The notes under the pieces are model-generated. The model had not been told where the DNA came from. It saw nothing but the letters and a program-made list of their open reading frames with translations, and ran no database searches. Shown here one piece after another: positions 55,955-64,000 of a stretch of DNA of 64,000 nt (the stretch's first letter is position 1; each line of letters starts with the position of its first letter). The stretch is from NCBI RefSeq assembly GCF_000244755.1, contig NZ_AHOO02000013.1:124001-188000 (forward strand), in the 5' to 3' direction. The position numbers were made by a program, and so were the translations under genes. Source of the DNA: Leptospira licerasiae serovar Varillal str. VAR 010. GTDB taxonomy: Bacteria; Spirochaetota; Leptospiria; Leptospirales; Leptospiraceae.

Positions 55955-57328
55955 ATGTCCTCTAAAAAAAGAGTTCCGATTATAAGCATCGTAGGGCGCC
56001 AGAACGTTGGCAAGTCCACATTATTCAATGCACTTCTTAAGAAAAAATTAGCGATTACCGAGGATTATCCTGGTGTGACACGTGACGTTCTTCGTGCGCG
56101 CGTTTTAAATCCGGAGAAGGGTCTGGACTTTATTCTATGCGATACACCAGGTCTGGATATAGAAAGACCTGAAAGTTTAGAAGAAGCAGTTCTTGAAAAT
56201 GCCTTCAGGCAAGTTGCGGAGTCCGACCTTGTAGTTTTTCTTTTAGATCTACACGAAGTCACTTCTTACGATTCCAGACTGATAGACAAATTCAGAAAAG
56301 ATCCGGAGCTAAATCAGATCCCGGTCTTATACTGCGTAAACAAAGTGGATCATCCTGAGGACGAAGAGGATCTGGATTCTTTTTATAAGATGGGTCTGTC
56401 GGAGATCCTACCGATTTCCGCTATAGGAAGAAGGAATCTTCCTCTTCTTTTGGAAAAAATCGCATTCTTGCTTCCGAACGCAAAAAGAAGAGCCCAAACC
56501 TCGGAAGAAGGTGAAACTCCTACCACCAACGAAGACTTCAGTCTTGCAATCGTAGGCAAACCGAATGCAGGAAAATCCAGTTTATTAAATGCGCTTTGCG
56601 GATATGATAGAGCGGTTGTGAGCGAAGTTGCCGGAACAACTAGAGACTCGGTGGATACGACCGTTACCTTCGATGGCAAAAAGATCCGAATCACCGACAC
56701 AGCAGGTATCCGAAAAAAATCGGATAAGGCCGAAGCCTTGGAATTTTATTCTTACCAAAGAACCAAAAGGACCATCCAGAATTCGGACGTAGTCATTCAT
56801 CTTTTGGATGCACTCAAAGGTTTCGGAGAATTCGATAAAAAGATCGTCGGAATGTTGCAGGAAGAAGGAAAACCGTTCCTACTCGCGGTAAATAAATGGG
56901 ACGCAATAGAAGATAAGGATAACGATTCTTTTAAGAACTACCAAGAACGTTTGTATTCTAGATTTCCTCTTCTAAAAGAAATACAGATCATCACTTTAAG
57001 CGCCAAGGAAAAGCAGCGGATCCATAAGATGATGGAGATGACAATCGACCTTGCATCCCGCTCCAAAAAAAAGATCTCTACTTCAGAATTGAATCAGTCG
57101 CTTAGGGCTTGGATGGCAGAAGCCGGTAGGTCTTTCTCTGCAAACAAACCTCCGAAGATGTTGTATTGTACACAAGTTTCAGTTTCTCCATTTCACCTCA
57201 TCTTATTCGTAAACCATGTGGATTATTTTAAATCTAATCTATTAACATTCATTAAGAAAAAGCTGACTGAAAAGTATAACCTGAAAGGGATCCCAATCCG
57301 TTTGGAATTGAGATCTGATCGAAAATGA
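55955..57328 (+). CDS. der: Ribosome biogenesis GTPase Der (EngA)
   Basis: Tandem GTPase needed for 50S subunit assembly. The first G domain (about 5-165) has [19 protein letters not shown] and NKVD; the second (about 190-370) has [22 protein letters not shown] and NKWD. A C-terminal KH-like domain completes the 457 aa. The start ATG 55955 directly follows the smpB stop, and the stop overlaps plsY as ATGA. Confidence 0.97.
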   Translation: MSSKKRVPIISIVGRQNVGKSTLFNALLKKKLAITEDYPGVTRDVLRARVLNPEKGLDFILCDTPGLDIERPESLEEAVLENAFRQVAESDLVVFLLDLHEVTSYDSRLIDKFRKDPELNQIPVLYCVNKVDHPEDEEDLDSFYKMGLSEILPISAIGRRNLPLLLEKIAFLLPNAKRRAQTSEEGETPTTNEDFSLAIVGKPNAGKSSLLNALCGYDRAVVSEVAGTTRDSVDTTVTFDGKKIRITDTAGIRKKSDKAEALEFYSYQRTKRTIQNSDVVIHLLDALKGFGEFDKKIVGMLQEEGKPFLLAVNKWDAIEDKDNDSFKNYQERLYSRFPLLKEIQIITLSAKEKQRIHKMMEMTIDLASRSKKKISTSELNQSLRAWMAEAGRSFSANKPPKMLYCTQVSVSPFHLILFVNHVDYFKSNLLTFIKKKLTEKYNLKGIPIRLELRSDRK

Positions 57329-57957
57329 ACGAGTTGTATATATTCTTCTTACCTGTATCTTTTCTACTCGGTTCTATTCCTTTCGGATTTTTGGCCGCCA
57401 AATTGAAAGGGATTGATATCAGACAAAAAGGAAGCGGGAATATCGGCGCCACCAACGTAACTCGTTTGCTTGGATGGAAGATCGGGCTTCCCGTTTTACT
57501 CTTAGATATCTTGAAAGGTGCTGTCTTCCCACTTACGATCAGATTGTTATACGGAGAATCCCAGGAACTACTTTCCCTTTTTTGCGGGGTTGCCGCAGTG
57601 CTTGGTCATATGTTTTCTCCCTTCTTAAAGTTAAAAGGTGGGAAGGGGGTGGCGACTAGCTTCGGAGTATTTGCAGTTCTTGCCCCAGGGCCGACTCTTA
57701 TCACATTGATCGTATTCCTGAGTTTGAAAAAGATCTTCGGATTTGTGTCCATCGGTTCCATTGGAGGAGCAGTCACTCTACCTATTTCATATTATCTACT
57801 TTCTTTGATCGACGGAAGAAATTTTAATACTCCAATCTTTTGGGCGATTGTAAGTATCAGTTTGACGATCTTGGTCCTCCACCGAACAAATTTGATCCGA
57901 TTGATCAAAGGACAAGAATTCGCTTCTGATAAAGAGAAGTATAAAGCCCAAGAATAA
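57325..57957 (+). CDS. plsY: Acyl-phosphate:glycerol-3-phosphate acyltransferase PlsY
   Basis: Integral membrane enzyme that makes lysophosphatidic acid, first step of phospholipid synthesis. The 210 aa hold five or so membrane helices and the three family motifs: [10 protein letters not shown] with [24 protein letters not shown], and the C-terminal [14 protein letters not shown]. It is coupled to der by the ATGA overlap. Confidence 0.96.
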   Translation: MNELYIFFLPVSFLLGSIPFGFLAAKLKGIDIRQKGSGNIGATNVTRLLGWKIGLPVLLLDILKGAVFPLTIRLLYGESQELLSLFCGVAAVLGHMFSPFLKLKGGKGVATSFGVFAVLAPGPTLITLIVFLSLKKIFGFVSIGSIGGAVTLPISYYLLSLIDGRNFNTPIFWAIVSISLTILVLHRTNLIRLIKGQEFASDKEKYKAQE

Positions 57958-58038
57958 ACTTTTTCTAAAATTTCCTAAGACCGGTTTTACGCTTGAACTA
58001 AAAGTGAATCCGATCTAAAAATCGATCATCAGGTTTTT

Positions 58039-58725
58039 ATGATTCATAAGGAGATAGACGAAAACCGTACTAGGGAAGAGAAGATCGAGAGTCTGAACCG
58101 ATTCTTGCAAGCTCATCCATTGGCGGAGATCCAAGATCTTTACAAATGGCTCTATTACGGAGAATTCGGAGAGATCGCCATCCAGGAATTTTATACGGAA
58201 AAAAAGAATGCTCCTGCTCTTCATTCTATGTTAGAAGAGTTAAGATTTGATGCGGATAATAATATTTCTCCCGAGAATGTTTGGGAACCTCTCGGTTTTT
58301 CTCAAAGATACCTGATGGTCTATCTTACACCATATTATAATATGGAATATCCTCTGATGAGGGTGGTCAATCTGATCCAAAGATCATCCGCATTCCAAGG
58401 ATATCGAATGAGATTCAAACTGGATTGGATCTTACTCAAGGATGAGATCGTTTCCCGAAATATAGGATTTTCCAAACAAGACTTTATCAATTTTGAGGAT
58501 AGGATCCAATTCCACCAATTGCCTGAGTTGGATTTTTCCGATACATTCAAAAAAAATTATCCTGCCGCAAAAAGGATTATTGCCGCCAAATTGTTCTTCG
58601 AATATTTTCCGGAATTTATAGGAGAGCCAAGGGGATTCACCTTGCTTGAAGACGAGGCTGGTTCTTCCATTCCGGAAGAGGAAGAAGAGATGGTTTACCC
58701 TCGCTGGGAAGGCGAGGCTTTATAG
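58039..58725 (+). CDS. Conserved unknown protein
   Basis: A 228-aa cytoplasmic-looking protein, acidic at the C-terminus (EEEEEM). Mostly helical, with segments such as SLNRFLQAHPLAEIQDLYKW and a central hydrophobic, aromatic-rich stretch (SQRYLMVYLTPYYNMEYPL). No catalytic or binding motif is recognised. It begins at ATG 58039 with AGG five bases upstream. A repeat element begins 2 bases after its stop. Confidence 0.7.
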   Translation: MIHKEIDENRTREEKIESLNRFLQAHPLAEIQDLYKWLYYGEFGEIAIQEFYTEKKNAPALHSMLEELRFDADNNISPENVWEPLGFSQRYLMVYLTPYYNMEYPLMRVVNLIQRSSAFQGYRMRFKLDWILLKDEIVSRNIGFSKQDFINFEDRIQFHQLPELDFSDTFKKNYPAAKRIIAAKLFFEYFPEFIGEPRGFTLLEDEAGSSIPEEEEEMVYPRWEGEAL

Positions 58726-58726
58726 G

Positions 58727-58857
58727 GAGACGCGGAGTTTTTTGGACACGCGGAGACGCTAAGCCGCCGAGTTTCGGAGCGGATAAAATAATAAACCTCT
58801 GTGTCTCTGTGCCTCTGCGTGGTAATCTCTTCGCGGCTCTTCCAAACTCTGCGCCTC
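58727..58857. repeat. MITE-like repeat with terminal inverted repeats
   Basis: GAGACGCGGAGTT (58727-58739) is inverted as AACTCTGCGCCTC (58845-58857), 11 of 13 matching. The left end is the same GAGACGCGGAG as at 33950. The inside has ACACGCGGAGACGCTAAGCCGC and CTCTGTGTCTCTGTGCCTC-type runs (each cited in short form). The element starts right after a stop codon and sits before the promoter of the 70-codon gene. Confidence 0.7.
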
Positions 58858-58875
58858 ATAATCGAAATTTATTTC

Positions 58876-58904
58876 TTTACAGAACTTCCCGAATAGTCTA
58901 AATT
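58876..58904 (+). promoter_or_regulatory. Promoter of the 70-codon gene
   Basis: TTTACA (58876-58881) matches the sigma-70 -35 box at 5 of 6, and TAAATT (58899-58904) the -10 box at 4 of 6, with the ideal 17-bp spacer. Transcription would begin near 58911, a short leader before ATG 58928. Confidence 0.5.
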
Positions 58905-58927
58905 TTGTAAAAATAGGATTCGCAGTT

Positions 58928-59140
58928 ATGTTACAAGAAATCAACGCAGCCGGAAGCAATAACCGAGCAGCCCAACAATTCTCCCAATCCGAATTCACTA
59001 TCCGTAATATGCCGGATCGTCTTCATCCGCTCAGCAACATGGACACGGTTGTAACAGCGCCGAAGAGTCTCGCCAAGGTAGGCGTAAATACCGACGATCA
59101 AATTACTCGCAGGGGTTATCTAATCGATCTAAATGCATGA
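58928..59140 (+). CDS. Small unknown protein in its own transcription unit
   Basis: A 70-aa protein (MLQEINAAGSNNRAAQ... to GYLIDLNA) without signal peptide, membrane helix or known motif. It has a mildly charged middle with NMPDRLHPLSNMDTV. A TAGGA lies about 13 bases before the ATG. A candidate promoter (58876-58904) and a classic terminator (59170-59198) flank it tightly, so it is likely a real and perhaps abundant short transcript of about 290 nt. The gene product is unknown to me. Confidence 0.7.
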   Translation: MLQEINAAGSNNRAAQQFSQSEFTIRNMPDRLHPLSNMDTVVTAPKSLAKVGVNTDDQITRRGYLIDLNA

Positions 59141-59169
59141 TCTTTCAGATACAGACTAAAGTCGAAAGG

Positions 59170-59198
59170 AAAACCCGGCAACTAAGGCCGGGTTTTTT
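59170..59198 (+). terminator. Rho-independent terminator
   Basis: AAAACCCGGC (59170-59179) pairs perfectly with GCCGGGTTTT (59187-59196) around the loop AACTAAG, followed by a T run (to 59198). This is the clearest terminator in the window, ending the 70-codon transcript. Confidence 0.9.
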
Positions 59199-59254
59199 AT
59201 TATACTCCTCTTCAAGGAGAGAACAAAAACACTGGTAATGAGGCAGAACTAGGG

Positions 59255-60187
59255 ATGTTCCAAAATCAATCTATAAAATTCTTTATCCTTCTCGTGATCG
59301 CTATGGTGAGTTGGGGATTCGCTTGGCCTTCCGCAAAATCTATCGTAGGTACGGAACCGCCGATCGTGATCGTATTCTGGAGATTTTTAGCAACGGCGCT
59401 TTCTTTAGTTCCTATATTGATCGTTAGGAAAGAATCCATCGCGTTGCCTGACAAAAAAGGATTACTACAGGTAGCGATAGGCGCCGTCTTATACACAATA
59501 TACAATCAATTCTTCCTATTAGGGCTTAGCCAAGGATTAGCGGGAGCAGGCGGGGTATTAGTAACCACAATGAATCCGATCTTTACCTATATCTTAGTCC
59601 ACACTTTCCAAAAAAAACTTCCTTCCGGAAAAGAACTTATAGGTTTGTTCATCGGACTAACCGGCGGCTTCTTACTCTTAAAAATTTGGGAAGGAGATTG
59701 GACGCAACTGTTCCAGTCAGGGAATGTTTACTTTTTACTCTGCGCGTTCAGTTGGGCTATTCTAAGCATGAACAGCCATAGCACTGGACAAAGAATTTCC
59801 CCTATGGTATACAGCTTCTACGTGTTTAGCATAGGAACAGTTCTAGATCTATTTCTTGCACTTCCATACGATCTAAGCGGAGTATTGGATAATGGTTGGA
59901 ATTTTTGGGTCCAATTACTTTATCTTTCCGTAATATCTACGACTTTCGGGACGACGGTATATTTTTACGCGTCCAGTAGATTGGGATCCAGAACGGCGAG
60001 TTCCTTTATATTCTTAGTTCCTGTTACTGCGCTTTTTGGGAGTTGGATTTTTCTGGGAGAAGAGCCCAAATTGAGCACATTACTTGGCGGTTTGTTCGCA
60101 ATCTCTTCGGTGATCATATTGAACAGAACTCAGGGAAAAAAAGAGGAAGTTTTAGCGGTGGAAGAAGAACTAGAAGTTCCGAATTAA
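59255..60187 (+). CDS. DMT/EamA-family transporter
   Basis: A 310-aa membrane protein with about ten hydrophobic helices, arranged as two EamA repeats (about 10-140 and 155-300). Typical family phrases are SWGFAWPSAKSIVG, PPIVIVFWRFLATAL, GLSQGLAGAGGVLVTTMNPIFTYIL (shortened) and SSRLGSRTASSFIFLVPVTA. Such carriers move amino acids, sugars or metabolites; the substrate is unknown. Its TAA overlaps the stop of the minus-strand winged-helix gene in TTAA. Confidence 0.88.
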   Translation: MFQNQSIKFFILLVIAMVSWGFAWPSAKSIVGTEPPIVIVFWRFLATALSLVPILIVRKESIALPDKKGLLQVAIGAVLYTIYNQFFLLGLSQGLAGAGGVLVTTMNPIFTYILVHTFQKKLPSGKELIGLFIGLTGGFLLLKIWEGDWTQLFQSGNVYFLLCAFSWAILSMNSHSTGQRISPMVYSFYVFSIGTVLDLFLALPYDLSGVLDNGWNFWVQLLYLSVISTTFGTTVYFYASSRLGSRTASSFIFLVPVTALFGSWIFLGEEPKLSTLLGGLFAISSVIILNRTQGKKEEVLAVEEELEVPN

Positions 60188-60405
60188 CCCCAATTACTTT
60201 TATAAAAATGTTTGCCTTTAGGAGCCACCTGGAAACCTTCCGGGTGCTCCACTATCAGACTTGCTTCTTTCAAATCTTCTAAATGAGGTCTCAACTTCCA
60301 TTCGGTAAGGGAAGTGTTCAGTTCCAAATCCCTCATAGTAAGGAATCCTCCTTCGGAAGACGCCCTATAAATATCTTGTAGGATTTGATTTTCAACATCG
60401 CTCAT
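60184..60405 (-). CDS. Small winged-helix-like protein
   Basis: A 73-aa protein with the pattern of a winged helix: three helices (ENQILQDIYRASSEGG, RDLELNTSLTEWKLRPHLEDL) and a short wing (ASLIVEHPEGFQVAPKG). It may bind DNA or be a small adaptor, but no family is certain. It starts at ATG 60405, 12 bases after the stop of the EAL gene on the same strand, so it could share its transcript. Confidence 0.65.
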   Translation of the reverse strand: MSDVENQILQDIYRASSEGGFLTMRDLELNTSLTEWKLRPHLEDLKEASLIVEHPEGFQVAPKGKHFYKSNWG

Positions 60406-60417
60406 TAAAACCGTTTT

Positions 60418-61629
60418 TTAATACGGTCGAGGAGCGGTCACGTCCAAAAATACATAAGCCCCCGATTCCACTTCTCTACTAAAAACGATCAGATCTTTGA
60501 CCGCGTCGCTATCAAAGTAACGCTCGCTCATTCCCCAATCATCAGGTTTTCTCATCGAATCTCTAAGCTGCCTATAAAAGTAAGGGAGATATGACCAATT
60601 TTTGCCGATCCCATGACTTGTTTCCCTAAAAGAATCTTCTCCAGTCCTCATATAATAAGGAGATAATTGGGTTCCTTTAGAATCCGTAATATACACCCTA
60701 TGGATCTCTTTGGAAGATTGAAAAACAGTATAAGCGTCTATTAAATATCTATTAGCTATTTTTAATACGGGAAAAGGATTTAGAAATTCTCCTAAAGTTA
60801 ATCGTATCTTATTTTCAAAATTTAATTCCTGTTTAAGTGCTTCCATCTTTTTCTGGTGGAAAAATTTCACCATTTCTTTGATGGATAGAGAAGGTTCTTT
60901 CCCCGTGGAAAGTTCAGCCCCTGGTCTCAAAAGTAAAAAGCCCTGTAAGAATCTGGCTCCACCTTCTAATGCAAAATACAATTCTTCTTGGGTCTCTAAT
61001 CCTTCATACAAAACGGAAGCTCCTAAAGAGAAGGCAAGGTCACGTATATGCTCTAACACTTTCCTTACCGACGGAGAGCGAGAAGATGCTCGTATCAATC
61101 TGAGGTCTAATTTTAAAAAATCAGGTCGGAGAAGTCCCACTCTTTCGATACCGGAAGCCTCCGATCCTAAATCGTCCAAAGCGATCTTGAATCCATATGC
61201 TCGGAGAAGGTCGACAGCGATCCTTAATGAATCCAAACTTCCGGAAAATTCTTCTTCTGTGACTTCTAATATGATCCGATTCGGTTCTATTCCGTATTCC
61301 CTAGTTAGACGCAATAATCGAAAAGAATCAATCCGTTCATTCTCCAATTCCCTGTAAAGCCGATTGGGAGAAATATTTAGAAATAGTTTGGACTGGTCCT
61401 GGTGAACTTTAAGCTTTTCTAATGCTTTTCTCCAAATATTTTCTTCCAATTCTCCCAATTCAGAATCGGTTAGACCGGCTTCAGAAGAGAAAAGATATCC
61501 CGCAGAAACGACTCCATCCTCCGTTTTTTTACGCGCCAAAACCTCATGCGCGAAAATTTGACCGTCTTCAACGGATAGGATAGGTTGGAAGTACGGTATG
61601 ATTTCCGCTTTCTGGACTTGGAGGATCAT
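60418..61629 (-). CDS. EAL-domain protein (c-di-GMP phosphodiesterase-like)
   Basis: A 403-aa cytoplasmic protein with an EAL domain in the first 240 residues. The catalytic string is nearly complete: EVLAR (for EAL), NISPNRL, ILEVTEEE, ALDDLGSEASG (for DDFGTG), LKLDLRLI and YEGLETQEEL. The metal ligands therefore look present, so activity on c-di-GMP is plausible, although loop 6 is divergent. The C-terminal 150 residues resemble a sensory region (RTGEDSFRETSHGIG, with a PAS/GAF-like look). Start is ATG 61629. Confidence 0.87.
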   Translation of the reverse strand: MILQVQKAEIIPYFQPILSVEDGQIFAHEVLARKKTEDGVVSAGYLFSSEAGLTDSELGELEENIWRKALEKLKVHQDQSKLFLNISPNRLYRELENERIDSFRLLRLTREYGIEPNRIILEVTEEEFSGSLDSLRIAVDLLRAYGFKIALDDLGSEASGIERVGLLRPDFLKLDLRLIRASSRSPSVRKVLEHIRDLAFSLGASVLYEGLETQEELYFALEGGARFLQGFLLLRPGAELSTGKEPSLSIKEMVKFFHQKKMEALKQELNFENKIRLTLGEFLNPFPVLKIANRYLIDAYTVFQSSKEIHRVYITDSKGTQLSPYYMRTGEDSFRETSHGIGKNWSYLPYFYRQLRDSMRKPDDWGMSERYFDSDAVKDLIVFSREVESGAYVFLDVTAPRPY

Positions 61630-61870
61630 TGTTCGTTATATCGGATGTCTTTGTCGCTATAGCAAATAGAAATCCCTAACCATAGTTGTTTTGGAGAGAA
61701 ATACGTTAATATTATTAAATTAGTTTAATATAGTTTAAAATCAATTTCGCCATTCGCAAATTTATGCGAGTGTCTCATATTCTTCCAATTTCTTTAAATC
61801 GTAGAAAGAATTTTCTAAAATTTCGCGAGACGTTTTTTCTTTTGCGGATTCTGCACTAATCCTCAAACAA

Positions 61871-61898
61871 ATTAATACAACTGATTTGTTGTATTAAT
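61871..61898 (-). terminator. AT-rich hairpin at the end of the hemO-MFS unit
   Basis: ATTAATACAAC (61871-61881) and GTTGTATTAAT (61888-61898) are perfect 11-bp arms with a 6-base loop. Read on the minus strand the hairpin overlaps the MFS stop and is followed by TTTGTTTG, so it fits a weak intrinsic terminator. The remaining AT-rich gap up to 61629 (with TTAAATTAGTTTAA near 61720) holds nothing else I can name. Confidence 0.6.
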
Positions 61899-63144
61899 CT
61901 AGTCTTTTTTCTTTTTCTAAAATTTTAGATAATAGGGGAAGAGTGCCTAATACCAATAAGACTTCTAGAGCTCCGAACAGTATTCCCGTAAATTCCAGAC
62001 CGGAAGTCCTATCATATATATTACTAAATGACTCTTGAACGGAGATAGAGACTAAGGGGCCTAAAAGAAATCCTAATGAACCGAGACCGGTAAATACGGT
62101 CATAACCACAGCATTAAAACCGCTTGGTGCGAGAGAGGAAGCAAGTCTCATTGCAGGGACGTACATAATCCCGGCTCCAATTCCACATGCGATCATGGAT
62201 AAATATAATCCGGAAGAAGTATTCAAGAACCCGGTGCTAGCTTGTGCAATTCCATATATGAAAGAACCGATCCAAACTAAGGAAATGGAATTCCATCTTT
62301 TGGATAGAAGTGCAGCAGGCAGGGATAAGACGCTCATCAGAAGGAACATGACTCCAAAAAGTCCGCCTACCTGGCCCGGAGAAAATTCAAGATCTTCTCT
62401 CAAGTGTAAATTTAAGGAACTCAGGAAATAACCTACAGTAAATCGATCTACAAAATGAAAAGCGATCGGAACGAGTAACAAAGGAGAAAGTGACAATGCC
62501 GTTCTGGTTTTTTGCCATCCCTCCCATTCTAGTTTTTTTAGATTACCTTCTTCCAAAAGGAAAAAAGATAAAATTCCCAAAATAAAAAGAAAGAGACCAC
62601 CCACGAAGAATGGAAGAATAGGATTTTTATTCCCTAAAAATCCAAGGGATTGGCCTACACCCCCACCTAAAGTGAGCAGTGTTCCGGCTAATCCGAATAA
62701 AATTCCTTTATTATAAAAACTGGATGTTTGGTCCTTCTCCTTATCTGAAATACAAGTGAGAAGAAGACCGATCACAAAAATATGCGCTCCTCCCTCCAAA
62801 AATCTCAAAACAAAAAGAGAAGAGATATTCGGCATAAAAGGGAGAAGAACTAATAAGAGCGCATCCAATATAGCAAAAGTTCCGATTATTTTTTTTCTGG
62901 TCCCTAATTTATCCGATAGCCATCCTGCTAAAGGGGAAAATATAAAAGAACCAAGCATCGCAGAACTTTGGAACCAAGCTACTCCATAACCGGTCCCACC
63001 CAATCTATCTTTTACAATTTCTTTATATACCGGCACAATCATCGTGACCGGAAGCATTGCTAAAAAAACGAAGGATAATGTGATCCAGGGAAAAGAATCC
63101 GCCCCCAAGGAAGAGGATTCTTTTTTGGCAGATACTTTTAACAA
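61894..63144 (-). CDS. MFS transporter paired with heme oxygenase
   Basis: A 416-aa membrane protein with about twelve helices. The MFS loop 2-3 signature is SPLAGWLSDKLGTRKK, with a central loop near residue 195 and the equivalent second-half region after it. The drug-efflux-like outline suggests export, but the substrate is unknown. The start is TTG 63144, 3 bases after the hemO stop, so it is translated with hemO. A role in moving heme-breakdown products (biliverdin or a siderophore-like compound) is only an inference. Confidence 0.85.
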   Translation of the reverse strand: MLKVSAKKESSSLGADSFPWITLSFVFLAMLPVTMIVPVYKEIVKDRLGGTGYGVAWFQSSAMLGSFIFSPLAGWLSDKLGTRKKIIGTFAILDALLLVLLPFMPNISSLFVLRFLEGGAHIFVIGLLLTCISDKEKDQTSSFYNKGILFGLAGTLLTLGGGVGQSLGFLGNKNPILPFFVGGLFLFILGILSFFLLEEGNLKKLEWEGWQKTRTALSLSPLLLVPIAFHFVDRFTVGYFLSSLNLHLREDLEFSPGQVGGLFGVMFLLMSVLSLPAALLSKRWNSISLVWIGSFIYGIAQASTGFLNTSSGLYLSMIACGIGAGIMYVPAMRLASSLAPSGFNAVVMTVFTGLGSLGFLLGPLVSISVQESFSNIYDRTSGLEFTGILFGALEVLLVLGTLPLLSKILEKEKRLD

Positions 63145-63147
63145 AAA

Positions 63148-63828
63148 TCAGTGCCTCGCAGGACTTGCTAAAACTTCTTCGAATTTGGCCTTGCCTATGG
63201 AAGAGATCAAAGTTTCTTCCAGCTCATCGAAAATTTTTCCGTTCAGTTTAAAGACTTCGTTTGCCTCGTGTACTATTTTTTCTTTTTCAGAGTCGGAGAG
63301 AGAAAGAGAATCTAAGGTGTTTCTATATTTATCCTTAAAATCTTTTGGACTGGAAATTTCAGGGAACTCGTAAAAGTCCAGACCTGATGTTCCTTCTATC
63401 CCTAAAGCTTTTGCGGCTACTCTTTTTAGGATCTGTCCGCCTGAAAGATCTCCTAAATAGCGAACATAACTATGTGCTACTAATAACTCCGGAGAAGTAT
63501 TTGCAGTTTCTCTAATATGTTTTACGTATGCTTCGGTTGCAGGGGTGGCTTTTGGAGAATGTCCCGGTTGGAAAAAATGTCCCAGGTCTTTTTCGATCAT
63601 CCCTTTTCTATATAATTCCGGGAATCTGATCTTTCCTACGATTGGATGGTCTTTTTTATTTTCCAACTCTTCCTCCATTGCGGCATACACGAAATAAAAA
63701 GATTCCAAATGTTTGGCGTAACTTTTGGGTTCTAATACTCCTTTCATAAAGCAGCGAATGAATGCGTTGTTTTCCGCAATGGTATGAGATTCAGAGGTTC
63801 CGTCTCTTAATGCTTGGGCTAGGCTCAT
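63148..63828 (-). CDS. hemO: Heme oxygenase
   Basis: Opens heme to release iron, with biliverdin and CO. The 226 aa follow the family: LAQALRDGTSESHTIAEN, where His15 is the likely proximal heme ligand, FVYAAMEEELE, and AHSYVRYLGDLSGGQILKR, which holds the distal-helix glycines. Start is ATG 63828 with AGGAGA upstream. The adjacent 19-bp palindrome at 63872 points to iron control, consistent with Leptospira using heme as an iron source. Confidence 0.93.
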   Translation of the reverse strand: MSLAQALRDGTSESHTIAENNAFIRCFMKGVLEPKSYAKHLESFYFVYAAMEEELENKKDHPIVGKIRFPELYRKGMIEKDLGHFFQPGHSPKATPATEAYVKHIRETANTSPELLVAHSYVRYLGDLSGGQILKRVAAKALGIEGTSGLDFYEFPEISSPKDFKDKYRNTLDSLSLSDSEKEKIVHEANEVFKLNGKIFDELEETLISSIGKAKFEEVLASPARH

Positions 63829-63871
63829 GGGGCTTCTCCTGACAATACTGTGACAAATCTCTAATTTTAGG

Positions 63872-63890
63872 TTTGAGAGTCAATCTCAAA
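63872..63890 (-). promoter_or_regulatory. Fur-box-like palindrome before hemO
   Basis: TTTGAGA (63872-63878) and TCTCAAA (63884-63890) are perfect inverted arms around a 5-base centre, 19 bp in all, 44 bp before the hemO start. On the hemO strand its 15-bp core TGAGATTGACTCTCA fits the 7-1-7 Fur pattern TGATAAT-N-ATTATCA at 5 of 7 positions in each half, and it contains TTGACT, a possible -35 box. A Fur-family repressor here would block transcription. Confidence 0.5.
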
Positions 63891-63962
63891 ATATGAATTC
63901 TGACGAAATCGACTGGTTCTGAATCTTGTAGTATCTTCGACGAAGTGAGGAAGGAGGGGAGA

Positions 63963-64000
63963 TTGCCAGATTCGAAGGCCTGGCTAATCCTCCATATCCC
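63963..64000 (+). CDS. Possible start of a plus-strand gene, cut by the window end
   Basis: TTG 63963 (MPDSKAWLILHIP...) follows a strong ribosome binding site (AGGAGGGGA at 63953-63961) and the frame stays open to the end. Only 12 codons are visible, so the product cannot be named. It would be divergent from hemO. Confidence 0.4.
   Translation, partial: MPDSKAWLILHI

Overview
This window is a stretch of core chromosome from a spirochaete, almost certainly a Leptospira. The clues are the spirochaete-like versions of the housekeeping genes, many lipoprotein or membrane proteins of unknown function, frequent TTG start codons, a heme oxygenase gene, and short dispersed repeats with CGCAGAGG/CGCGGAGA cores. 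By eye the base composition is mid-40s % GC, which would fit the intermediate (P2) Leptospira group better than L. interrogans. The species cannot be fixed from the sequence alone. I see no tRNA, rRNA, CRISPR array, transposase, integrase or prophage gene.

Layout. 1-3613: 3' part of proS, then trpB-trpA. 3709-9115: a membrane adenylate cyclase with a CHASE2-like sensor, dxs, a TPR protein and a GNAT acetyltransferase. 9214-11216: an esterase-alcohol dehydrogenase pair behind a recognisable promoter. 11218-20773: mostly unknown or accessory genes (a putative lipoprotein, an NmrA-type oxidoreductase, a large cNMP-binding-like protein, a NamZ/DUF1343 protein, a ferredoxin-CDGSH protein, a secreted PAN-like protein). 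21006-23595: NAD(P)HX repair enzyme and a propeller-like lipoprotein on the minus strand. 23848-33951: a long translation/RNA operon rimP-nusA-infB-rbfA-truB-rpsO-pnp, followed by an M16 peptidase and dut. 34165-42099: ftsK, a LolA-like protein, a RodZ-like HTH protein, rimO, pgsA, trpD. 42154-49469: yajC, an unknown membrane-anchored protein, secD-secF, then ribD-ribE and ribBA. 49466-52083 (minus): pdxH, prepilin peptidase, aminotransferase. 52405-57957: a midasin-like AAA protein with a degenerate vWA end, then smpB-der-plsY. 58039-60405: an unknown protein, a free-standing 70-codon gene with its own promoter and terminator, a DMT transporter and a small winged-helix protein. 60418-63828 (minus): an EAL-domain protein, then a hemO-MFS pair behind a Fur-box-like palindrome. 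A new plus-strand gene seems to begin at 63963 and leave the window.

The genes work together in several units. The rimP to pnp block couples transcription elongation, initiation, ribosome maturation and RNA turnover. YajC-SecD-SecF forms the accessory Sec complex and runs by overlap into riboflavin synthesis. hemO with its transporter is probably a heme-iron acquisition unit. Several stop/start pairs overlap as TTGA, with TTG as the start, so translational coupling through TTG appears common here.

The most unusual material is (i) a family of MITE-like repeats with terminal inverted repeats that tend to begin exactly at a stop codon, together with a recurring 16-bp palindrome; (ii) the AAA + degenerate-AAA + degenerate-vWA protein; (iii) the Gly/Arg/Gln tandem repeat in IF2; (iv) the stand-alone small gene at 58928; and (v) the hemO operator. 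No whole unknown defence or mobile system was found.
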